The notes under the pieces: generated by a model
Told to the model about the DNA's origin: nothing
Database searches by the model: none
What the model saw: only the letters and a program-made list of their open reading frames with translations
Made by a program: the position numbers and the translations under genes
In this document: positions 1 to 6,145 of the stretch, piece after piece
Numbering within the stretch: the first letter of the stretch is position 1
Layout: each line of letters begins with the position of its first letter
DNA from: an uncultured bacterium
GTDB lineage: Bacteria > Patescibacteriota > Dojkabacteria > CALFHW01
Assembly: GCA_937876695.1 (NCBI GenBank)
Contig: CALFHW010000110.1
Location: forward strand, 1 to 11,001
DNA length: 11,001 bases
Direction of reading: 5' to 3'

Positions 1-1008
1 CCAGTGGTGAAATTTAGTCCAACTCCTGACATTAATATCAAGGCAGTGCGAGATCGAGGGTATGTGGGACATGATCAAGTCACTGTTTTTACACCGGTTG
101 TAGACCAGTATGGCAAGCTTATAGGAGAGCATGTAGAAGTGATTTGGTTTCCGAAGCTAAGTGCTGGTGAGTATATCGAGTTGGGATTTGACTTGGCGCA
201 GTTGGATAATATCAAGGCGCTGGAGTTCTGGCAGAAATTGCCTGAAGATCAGAGTTACAATACCCAGGAAGAGCTGGCACTGAATGTAATCGGCATGTCC
301 GGTGTGCTCACGCTCGAGCAGTTTGCAGTGATCAAAAGATTTGGTGAGCAGAAATCTCTGGCGGCCGGCGAGCAAAGTAAACGTCAAAAACCCTTGATAG
401 ATAAGTACTTAGCTCGCGCGCATCCTCAGATTACCCAAAAAGGACTGGAGTTAATCGATAGGACTCTGAATTGCATTGCCTCGGATGAAGTAGATGCTGC
501 GCGCCATCAGCTAGACCAAATCATGGGACTGATAGCGGACCAGCAGTTTGACATGAGACTGTTCCTGCTTAATTACTTGGAACATGATACTTTTAGCCCC
601 GAGGTAAAACAGGGGATAGTACAAGCCCCGCAAGCACACGCGGAACATCTATTTGGAGCGGGTTTGCCGGGTAAGGGAATACATGCCCTAGATGCGAGTG
701 CAATGGATATGCGCCAGTTGAGAATCCAGTCCGGCTACGCTGCTGCAGGCTGTGGTTTTAATGCAGCCGCGGGTAAGGGGTTGCAACAAGACTCTATCTT
801 GACTGGGGTTACAAGTGCTGGCAACGATATGTTCTCCTTTTCTTCCGGTAACGGCGGCGTTGCCAATTGGACGGACGTCGCAGGTAAGGGGTTCGGCGAG
901 AAAACTGCGTACAACTGCGATAAGTGTCCAGTCAGGATCGAGATAGACGCCAATGAAGGCAGGCTTGCCACTAAGTGTATCTGTGGAGTAGATCTGAGGT
1001 GTAACTGA
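1..1008 (+). CDS. Unrecognised protein with GKG-repeat Gly/Ala region and C-terminal cysteine cluster (possibly 5'-partial)
   Basis: I do not recognise this family. The frame is open to the window edge. A GTG at 4 or 7 could start a 333-334 aa protein, but the gene may begin upstream. Residues below count from the GTG at 4. Residues 1-80 look like a beta-rich soluble domain. Residues 85-200 are probably helical. Residues 217-300 are rich in Gly, Ala and Ser and hold three GKG motifs (223-225, 257-259, 294-296), each encoded as ggt-aag-gg(g/a). The C-terminus carries Cys305, Cys308, Cys325, Cys327 and Cys333 (a CDKC pair, a CIC pair and a last Cys), which looks like a small metal-binding knuckle. 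I see no signal peptide or membrane segment. It is convergent with the tRNA gene, with 7 bp between them. It could be a nucleic-acid-binding or structural protein; I assign no function. Confidence 0.8.
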   Translation, partial: PVVKFSPTPDINIKAVRDRGYVGHDQVTVFTPVVDQYGKLIGEHVEVIWFPKLSAGEYIELGFDLAQLDNIKALEFWQKLPEDQSYNTQEELALNVIGMSGVLTLEQFAVIKRFGEQKSLAAGEQSKRQKPLIDKYLARAHPQITQKGLELIDRTLNCIASDEVDAARHQLDQIMGLIADQQFDMRLFLLNYLEHDTFSPEVKQGIVQAPQAHAEHLFGAGLPGKGIHALDASAMDMRQLRIQSGYAAAGCGFNAAAGKGLQQDSILTGVTSAGNDMFSFSSGNGGVANWTDVAGKGFGEKTAYNCDKCPVRIEIDANEGRLATKCICGVDLRCN

Positions 1009-1015
1009 GAATTTG

Positions 1016-1089
1016 TGGAGCCTAAGGGACTCGAACCCTCACTCCCTACTATGCCATAGTAGTGCTTTAACCAGTTAAGCTAAGGCCCC
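1016..1089 (-). tRNA. tRNA-Ala (anticodon GGC)
   Basis: Read on the minus strand, 74 nt fold into a full cloverleaf. The 7-bp acceptor stem pairs GGGGCCU with AGGCUCC and includes the G3:U70 pair that is the alanine identity element. The D-arm has GG in its loop. The anticodon stem is CUACU/AGUAG around the loop AUGGCAU, giving anticodon GGC. The variable loop is 5 nt, and the T-arm is GAGGG-UUCGAGU-CCCUU. The discriminator base is A. The CCA tail is not encoded, because the next bases are CAA. Anticodon and G3:U70 agree, so the identity is secure. It is transcribed toward the end of the preceding CDS, and its promoter lies directly next to it. Confidence 0.97.
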
Positions 1090-1097
1090 GCGACACG

Positions 1098-1106
1098 ATT
1101 ATAGCA
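1098..1106 (-). promoter_or_regulatory. Extended -10 promoter of tRNA-Ala
   Basis: The minus strand reads TGC-TATAAT, a perfect extended -10, ending 8 nt before mature tRNA base G1 (position 1089). With usual spacing, transcription starts within about 0-3 nt of the mature 5' end. No good -35 is visible; TTAGCT lies about 18 bp upstream and is a poor match. Confidence 0.75.
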
Positions 1107-1158
1107 TTTTTTTAGTGGCGAGCTAACAGGACTGATTAGTTGGTAAGATGCAGCTCAG

Positions 1159-1174
1159 TGTGATCTTGCGCACA
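1159..1174. promoter_or_regulatory. Candidate CRP/FNR-family operator upstream of pflB
   Basis: TGTGATCTTGCGCACA is an imperfect inverted repeat with arms TGTG and CACA. Its left half (TGTGATCT) matches the E. coli CRP half-site as I recall it; the right half is weaker. The centre (1166/1167) lies 41.5-42.5 bp before the predicted pflB transcription start (1208-1209), the spacing of class II CRP/FNR activation. FNR is known to activate pfl in E. coli. No regulator gene is visible in the window, so the binding protein is inferred. Confidence 0.4.
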
Positions 1175-1192
1175 TTAGATTTAATTGCGCAG

Positions 1193-1201
1193 TGCTATGC
1201 T
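1193..1201 (+). promoter_or_regulatory. Extended -10 promoter of pflBA
   Basis: TGC-TATGCT ends 7 nt before the pflB ATG at 1209, so the transcript should start at or next to the start codon. The hexamer matches TATAAT at four of six positions. There is no recognisable -35 at the usual spacing (CATTAG), which fits an activator-dependent promoter. There is no Shine-Dalgarno sequence between this element and the ATG. Confidence 0.5.
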
Positions 1202-1208
1202 ATAGGCT

Positions 1209-3542
1209 ATGGACAGCAGCAGTAAGCAGACTCAAGGCTACGACAGCGTGCAGGAGTTTATAGCTAACAACTACACAGTCTACGACGGTGGCAGTGAGTT
1301 TTTAGCGTCCGCGACTCCTAGGACTTTAGCAATTTGGTCTCAGGTCAAAGAGCTGCTCGCGCAGGAGGCAGCTGCTGGCGTGCTCGGAGTTGATACCCAA
1401 ACCCCATCAACCATTATCAGTCATGGGCCCGGTTATATCGAAAAAGAGAAGGAGTTGATAGTTGGCTTGCAGACAGATAAACCGCTAGTCAGAGCAATTA
1501 AACCCAATGGCGGCATCAGAGTGGTACAAAAGGCGGCTGCAGATTACGGCTATCAATTGCCAGCAGAGCTGGTGGACTTTTATAGCAAGCACCATAAAAC
1601 CCACAACGACGGTGTTTTCGCAGCCTACAGCGCCGAACATAAGCTCCTACGCAGCAAACACGTTATCACTGGACTACCCGATAACTACGCTAGAGGCAGA
1701 ATCATCGGTGACTATAGACGGATGGCGCTGTTTGGCACTAGTCAGCTGATCGCAGCTAAACAGGCGGACTTAGAAAAGGTTTTGACCACTGGCTCGCCAG
1801 TCACCGCCAAGTCGGGGGTGGGCGTGGTGGCCACAGCTGCGGGCGCTGGCACTGTAGAAGAAAACATTCGCACCAGGCAAGAACTCGCGGACCAGGTCAG
1901 CGCTTTACAACAGTTAGAGCTGATGGGGAAGAGCTATGGCTGTGATTTAACCAGGCCAGCTGAAAACTTCCGCGAGGCTGTGCAGTGGACTTATCTGGCC
2001 TATTTGGCAGCAGTGAAACAGCAAGATGGGGCTGCTATGTCAATCGGCAGATTAGATGCTTTTTTCGATATCTATGCGGAGAAAGAGCTGCAGGCTGGCA
2101 CACTGGACGAAGTTCAAGTACAGGAAATAATAGACGACTTCGTGATCAAGCTGCGACTGGTAAGACATCTGCGCCCAATTGAATACAACCAAATCTTCGC
2201 CGGTGACCCAATTTGGGTAACTCTAGTGCTTGGTGGTTCACTAGTTGGTACCGATAAGTACCCAAATAGTACCAATAAGTCCCTAGTGACCAAGACTTCT
2301 TTTCGCTTTCTGCACACTCTGCGCAACTTAGGACCTTCTGCCGAGCCAAACCTAACCGTGCTGTGGTCGCCATTTGCTTCGCAAGGCTGGCAGCGATTCT
2401 GCGCCCAGATTTCCATCGATACGAGTTCAATCCAATATGAAAATGACGAGCTGATGAAGCCGTATTTTGGCAGCGATTATGGGATTGCTTGCTGCGTTTC
2501 AGCTATGCGCCTAGGGAAAGATATGCAGTTCTTTGGGGCCAGAGCCAATTTAGCAAAACTATTGCTACTGGCAATCAACGGAGGTAAGGAAGAACCCATG
2601 CTGCTAGATAGCGACGAGGCCAATGACATGGGAGGAGAGCTAATTATCCCGGGCCTTAAGGAACTTAGCGAAACCGAGTTCCTTGATTACGAACAAGTTT
2701 GGGGAAGATTGGTGGAGCTAATGGATTGGCTAGCGCAGAGATATGTAGGCGCTATGAATGTCATCCATTATTCGCATGATCGCTACAACTATGAGTCACT
2801 AGAGATGGCGCTGCACGATACTGATGTGCGCAGGCTGATGGCTTTTGGAGTCGCCGGGTTATCCATTGTGGCTGACTCCCTCAGCGCCATCAAGCACGCT
2901 CAGGTCAGACCTAAGTGGAATAGCGCCGGTGTAGCTGAGAGTTACGAGATTAACGGTGATTTCCCCAAATACGGTAATGACGATGCCCGAGTAGACGATA
3001 TCGCGGTGCAAATCGTACAAGAATTCTCCCAGGCCTTGAAACGGTATAAAACATATAGAAACGCTGAGCACACGCTGTCCGTGCTTACCATTACGTCGAA
3101 TGTAATGTACGGTAAGCTAACTGGCGCAACTCCTGACGGCCGTAAATCCGGAGTACCATTTGCGCCAGGCGCTAACCCTATGCCCGGCAGCGAGACTAAA
3201 GGCGCTCTAGCTGCGCTCAATTCGGTGGCCAAGCTGCCCTATAGTGCCTGTATGGACGGCATTTCCAATACCTTCTCTATAGTGCCTGATAGCTTGGGAA
3301 AGGACTCTGTGAGCAGGGAAACTAATTTGATGCAAATACTTTCTGGCTACTTTGCAGCTCAAGGAGGGCACCATCTCAATATTAATGTGCTCACACCAGA
3401 GTTATTGATCGATGCCAAGCTCCACCCAGAAAACTACCCCCAACTCACTATTCGGGTGAGTGGTTATGCGGTTTTATTTGCTAAGCTCAGCCCTGAACAG
3501 CAGGATGAGGTGATCTCTAGAACTTTCCATACGCATGTCTAA
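1209..3542 (+). CDS. pflB: Formate C-acetyltransferase (pyruvate formate-lyase), glycyl-radical enzyme
   Basis: Cytoplasmic enzyme that converts pyruvate and CoA to acetyl-CoA and formate in anaerobic metabolism. The 777 aa align along the whole length with E. coli PflB (760 aa) as recalled. Key features: [17 protein letters not shown] near 155-171, [12 protein letters not shown], the adjacent catalytic cysteines Cys428-Cys429 in IACCVS, the [10 protein letters not shown] stretch, TPDGRKSG, and the C-terminal radical loop RVSGYA with Gly752 as the radical site. All catalytic residues are present, so it should be active once activated by the adjacent pflA product. The start at 1209 fits the conserved N-terminus and the promoter spacing. 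Two insertions relative to E. coli stand out: a Gly/Ala/Val-rich segment near 192-214 and about 8 residues near 345-357 with an internal repeat. No formate channel (focA) is nearby. Other glycyl-radical enzymes (glycerol or choline lyases) are unlikely given the Cys-Cys pair. Confidence 0.97.
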   Translation: MDSSSKQTQGYDSVQEFIANNYTVYDGGSEFLASATPRTLAIWSQVKELLAQEAAAGVLGVDTQTPSTIISHGPGYIEKEKELIVGLQTDKPLVRAIKPNGGIRVVQKAAADYGYQLPAELVDFYSKHHKTHNDGVFAAYSAEHKLLRSKHVITGLPDNYARGRIIGDYRRMALFGTSQLIAAKQADLEKVLTTGSPVTAKSGVGVVATAAGAGTVEENIRTRQELADQVSALQQLELMGKSYGCDLTRPAENFREAVQWTYLAYLAAVKQQDGAAMSIGRLDAFFDIYAEKELQAGTLDEVQVQEIIDDFVIKLRLVRHLRPIEYNQIFAGDPIWVTLVLGGSLVGTDKYPNSTNKSLVTKTSFRFLHTLRNLGPSAEPNLTVLWSPFASQGWQRFCAQISIDTSSIQYENDELMKPYFGSDYGIACCVSAMRLGKDMQFFGARANLAKLLLLAINGGKEEPMLLDSDEANDMGGELIIPGLKELSETEFLDYEQVWGRLVELMDWLAQRYVGAMNVIHYSHDRYNYESLEMALHDTDVRRLMAFGVAGLSIVADSLSAIKHAQVRPKWNSAGVAESYEINGDFPKYGNDDARVDDIAVQIVQEFSQALKRYKTYRNAEHTLSVLTITSNVMYGKLTGATPDGRKSGVPFAPGANPMPGSETKGALAALNSVAKLPYSACMDGISNTFSIVPDSLGKDSVSRETNLMQILSGYFAAQGGHHLNINVLTPELLIDAKLHPENYPQLTIRVSGYAVLFAKLSPEQQDEVISRTFHTHV
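2248..2280 (+). repeat. Short in-frame tandem repeat inside pflB
   Basis: GTACCGATAAGT (2248-2259) recurs as GTACCAATAAGT (2269-2280), one mismatch in 12 bp, with a period of 21 bp (exactly seven codons). It encodes TDKYPNS followed by TNKS, at the place where this protein is about 8 residues longer than E. coli PflB as recalled. It looks like an old in-frame duplication in a surface loop. Confidence 0.55.
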
Positions 3543-4410
3543 GAATTCAATCGAGACCAGTCCTCAAAAGTCCCAATTCGGGACTCGACTCAAAAGTATT
3601 CTTGCCAAAGAAATAAAATCGGTTGGCTACATAAACTCAATCGAAACTCTGGGGGCTCTCGACGGGCCAGGTCTGAGATCAGTAGTATTTCTTCAGGGTT
3701 GCAGCCTTGCATGCAAGTATTGTCATAATCCAGAGTGTATAACTCCAAAAGTAGGTAGAACTTATACTGCGCAGGAGTTATGCTTAGAATTGCTTAAATA
3801 CAGATCGTATTGGGGGGATTCTACCGACATGTACGCTGGCATTGCCACAGGCGGGATAACCTTTAGCGGGGGGGAGCCTTTGTTACAGGCCGACTACATA
3901 CAGCAAGTTTCAGAGCAGTTGGCCAAGCACGCAAGTAAGCATTCATTAGCCCGAATTCATCTAGCAATTGACACTTCGCTATTTGTTCCACAGTTTCATA
4001 TTCAGCAATTGCTCAATAGAATCGATTATTGGATGGTTTCGGTAAAGCATCTAGACACTCAGGCGCATAAATTCCTCACGGGCCAAGGCAATAAGCATAT
4101 CCTGCGTAATCTTGAATATTTGGATGGGCAGTTGGCGGCGGCAAATAGAGTTAAATCGCTGCGCCTGCGCTACTTAGTGATTCCAGGTTATACCGATTCA
4201 ACTAGTTACGCAGCTGATTTTGTCAGGTTGGCTTCATCCCTGAGAAGTCTAGATTCAATTGAGCTGCTAGCCTACAACTCGCACGCCAAAACTAAGTGGG
4301 AGATGGCCGGTAAGAAGTTTAGCTTTGGCGGCATACCCGATGCCACTAGAAATCAGCTAGAACTACTGGCGGGGCAGCTGAGAGCAGCAGGACTGAAGGT
4401 GATTTACTAA
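3535..4410 (+). CDS. pflA: Pyruvate formate-lyase activating enzyme (radical SAM)
   Basis: Radical-SAM activase that uses a [4Fe-4S] cluster and S-adenosylmethionine to abstract hydrogen from the pflB radical glycine. The 291 aa carry [17 protein letters not shown] and the cluster motif CX3CX2C at Cys56, Cys60 and Cys63 ([12 protein letters not shown]), then the SAM-contacting GGE (112-114, SGGEPLL) and a conserved [11 protein letters not shown] strand. The C-terminal part matches the single-cluster PflA architecture, with no inserted ferredoxin domain. The ATG lies inside the end of pflB (overlap ATGTCTAA) and has no Shine-Dalgarno sequence, which suggests translational coupling. Residues 1-28 precede the usual family start (near [11 protein letters not shown]) and form an unusual N-terminal extension. 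A later, non-ATG start cannot be excluded. It is the second and last gene of the operon. Confidence 0.95.
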   Translation: MSKNSIETSPQKSQFGTRLKSILAKEIKSVGYINSIETLGALDGPGLRSVVFLQGCSLACKYCHNPECITPKVGRTYTAQELCLELLKYRSYWGDSTDMYAGIATGGITFSGGEPLLQADYIQQVSEQLAKHASKHSLARIHLAIDTSLFVPQFHIQQLLNRIDYWMVSVKHLDTQAHKFLTGQGNKHILRNLEYLDGQLAAANRVKSLRLRYLVIPGYTDSTSYAADFVRLASSLRSLDSIELLAYNSHAKTKWEMAGKKFSFGGIPDATRNQLELLAGQLRAAGLKVIY

Positions 4411-4439
4411 TAAGCTGATTTGATAAGCTAAAAGGGCTC

Positions 4440-5321
4440 CTATACCAAAGGTAGAGCAACTATTCCTATTAGAATCAATATAATTGCGATTAGTTGTTGT
4501 AAACTGAGTTTTTCTTTGAAGGCTAGTATCCCGAATATGATCGACACTACTGGTGAAGCAGCAGTGATGGCAGTGACAATGCTAAAATAGCCCGTCGCAT
4601 AGGCGGTATTCATAAATACTGCAGCGATAGCGCCTAACACACCGATAGTTCCAACGCCTACCCAGTTGAGCTTGAACTCTTCTTTACTCAAAGCCAGCGA
4701 TTTCTTCTGGATTAGCTGTTGTACGACGCTAACTGCTGTAACTGTGAACTCTGCAATCAGCGAAAATAGCGCAGCACCTAGTATGGCGCTGAAGCCTCCA
4801 AAGAGAGGGAAGGTGATGCCCCAGAAAAACGCGGCCAGCAATGCATACGGCACTCCGGATTTGAAACTGAACATATTTGAGTTGGCAAGATCCTTAAAGT
4901 TTATGACTGCGGCAAAAACCCCGACAAATATCAGCAGCACCATCAGCAGTTGCAAACCTGAGATTTGCTCTCCCAGAAAGGCGATACCCACTATCGCTGA
5001 GATTAGAACTCTACTGCTGCTGACGGGAATTACTAAGCCAACTTTGCCATGTTGCAAACTCTTATTCAAAAAGAACAGTCCAAAATAACTGACGAATGAC
5101 ACAAATGCGCCTAGCAGCATTTGCTGTAGATCTAGGTTGGAATTGCTAAGGTTGAATAGCCAATATACAAGTAGAATTGAGACTATTGTGAGGCCACGGT
5201 AAGTGATTAACTTAGCGGGTCCAAGTCTTTCTACATATACTTTTTGCATGGCATTGCTTATGCCAAAGCCAAACATAGGTACAAGCGAGAGCAGAATTAC
5301 ATTGATCAGTTCAGAATTCAT
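4440..5321 (-). CDS. EamA/DMT-superfamily membrane transporter
   Basis: Integral membrane protein of about 293 aa from the ATG at 5321. It has roughly ten hydrophobic segments arranged as two repeated EamA-like halves: residues 1-135 of this start, including the SSSRVLISAIVGIAFLGEQ motif, and 155-293, including ITAASPVVSIIFGILAFKEK. The paired pattern of a Pro/Ser-rich helix followed by GE or KEK is typical of drug/metabolite transporters. The substrate cannot be read from sequence. I prefer this start to an upstream ATG at 5366, because that one would overlap the divergent glycosyltransferase and add 15 residues of non-membrane sequence, while 5321 lies 6 nt from a perfect -10. It is convergent with pflA and divergent from the GT2 gene. 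A role as a sugar-lipid flippase is possible from context (compare ArnE/ArnF in the same superfamily) but unproven. Confidence 0.88.
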   Translation of the reverse strand: MNSELINVILLSLVPMFGFGISNAMQKVYVERLGPAKLITYRGLTIVSILLVYWLFNLSNSNLDLQQMLLGAFVSFVSYFGLFFLNKSLQHGKVGLVIPVSSSRVLISAIVGIAFLGEQISGLQLLMVLLIFVGVFAAVINFKDLANSNMFSFKSGVPYALLAAFFWGITFPLFGGFSAILGAALFSLIAEFTVTAVSVVQQLIQKKSLALSKEEFKLNWVGVGTIGVLGAIAAVFMNTAYATGYFSIVTAITAASPVVSIIFGILAFKEKLSLQQLIAIILILIGIVALPLV

Positions 5322-5327
5322 GGGCAA

Positions 5328-5336
5328 ATTATAGCA
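5328..5336 (-). promoter_or_regulatory. Extended -10 promoter of the DMT transporter
   Basis: The minus strand reads TGC-TATAAT, identical to the tRNA promoter, ending 6 nt before the ATG at 5321. This predicts a leaderless mRNA. No convincing -35 is seen; the -35 region would overlap the divergent promoter. Confidence 0.7.
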
Positions 5337-5345
5337 GTTTTCGTG

Positions 5346-5351
5346 TACAAT
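5346..5351 (+). promoter_or_regulatory. -10 promoter element of the GT2 gene
   Basis: TACAAT lies 5 nt before the ATG at 5357, again predicting initiation at or beside the start codon. It sits only 12 bp from the opposing -10 (5328-5333), so two divergent polymerases could not bind here together. Confidence 0.6.
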
Positions 5352-5356
5352 AAAAC

Positions 5357-6145
5357 ATGCAAACAATAAGTTTGGTAATGCCTGCCTACAACGAGCAGCG
5401 CACCATTAAGCAGATATTAGAGAAGGTGATAGCCTTTGATAGCCTGGGTTTTCATAAGGAGATCGTGGTTATCAACGATGCCTCCAAAGACGACACCGCC
5501 CAGATAGTCCTCGACTTACAAAAAAGCCTGGCAGGAAAAGTCGAACAGCTTGAGCAAGAGAATAAAGCCAGCTGGAAAGCTGGGGATGGTAGTGCTATTA
5601 CCCTTAGACTCTTTACTAATAACCCAAATAAGGGCAAATCAGGGAGCGTGATTCGCGGAATAGCTGCCACGGTAGGAGATATTGTTGTTATTCAAGACGC
5701 TGATCTGGAGTATGATCCAGCCGAATTGACGGAGTTTCTGAGACTGTTCAAGCAAGACCCTCAATTGCAGGCAGTTTATGGCAACCGATTTGCCAGAGAC
5801 AATAAAGTTGTTTATTGGCAGAACTGGTTCGGCAATAGATTCTTGACCTTTGTCTCGAATCTTTTCACTATGTGGAGGGGCGTGAGAGTAGGGGATATGG
5901 AAGTTTGCTATAAAATGGTCAAGGGCGATTTGATGCGTAAAATCGGCAAGAAGCTACGCAGCAAATCTAGTTTTGGTTTTGAGCCTGAGGTCACAGCTCT
6001 ACTAAGTAAAGTGAAAGGTGGCTTAAAGTACCGACAAGTCCCAATTACTTACTATCCCCGTACTATCGCTGAAGGCAAGCATATGAGCGCTTTCAAGGAC
6101 GGAATTAAGGCGCTATGGGAGATAGTTAAATACAATCTTTGGTAG
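5357..6145 (+). CDS. GT2 glycosyltransferase, polyprenyl-phosphate mannose/glucose synthase-like
   Basis: GT-A-fold enzyme of 262 aa predicted to transfer a nucleotide-activated sugar to a polyprenyl phosphate on the cytoplasmic face. Visible motifs in order: PAYNE (9-13), NDASKDD with Asp41, NKGKSGS near 91-97, the metal-binding DAD in VIQDADLEYDP (114-116), GDMEVCYK near 179-186, SFGFEPEV near 205-212, and YYPRTxxEGK (232-241). The last motifs are typical of the DPM/DPG-synthase-like branch. There is no C-terminal membrane pair, unlike GtrB, so it is probably peripheral. Residues 55-80 form a polar, Gln/Lys/Glu-rich insertion. It overlaps the convergent GT-C gene by 20 bp. The sugar (mannose, glucose or other) cannot be read. 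Its product is the usual donor for enzymes like the GT-C neighbour. Confidence 0.9.
   Translation: MQTISLVMPAYNEQRTIKQILEKVIAFDSLGFHKEIVVINDASKDDTAQIVLDLQKSLAGKVEQLEQENKASWKAGDGSAITLRLFTNNPNKGKSGSVIRGIAATVGDIVVIQDADLEYDPAELTEFLRLFKQDPQLQAVYGNRFARDNKVVYWQNWFGNRFLTFVSNLFTMWRGVRVGDMEVCYKMVKGDLMRKIGKKLRSKSSFGFEPEVTALLSKVKGGLKYRQVPITYYPRTIAEGKHMSAFKDGIKALWEIVKYNLW

Noticed and set aside
2114..2430. Two overlapping minus-strand ORFs inside pflB
   Set aside because: They are shadows of a fully conserved PFL reading frame, with no promoter and no recognisable protein.
4413..4429. Possible terminator hairpin between pflA and the DMT gene
   Set aside because: AGCTGAT/ATAAGCT forms only an AT-rich six-pair stem with a mismatch and a 3-nt loop, and no T-tract follows on either strand.
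4666..5088. Plus-strand ORF opposite the DMT transporter
   Set aside because: It is antisense to an intact ten-helix membrane protein, with no start signals of its own.
5319..5366. Upstream ATG at 5366 as the start of the DMT transporter
   Set aside because: It would overlap the divergent GT2 start and both promoters and would add a non-conserved polar/Cys stretch. The ATG at 5321 has the expected -10 spacing.
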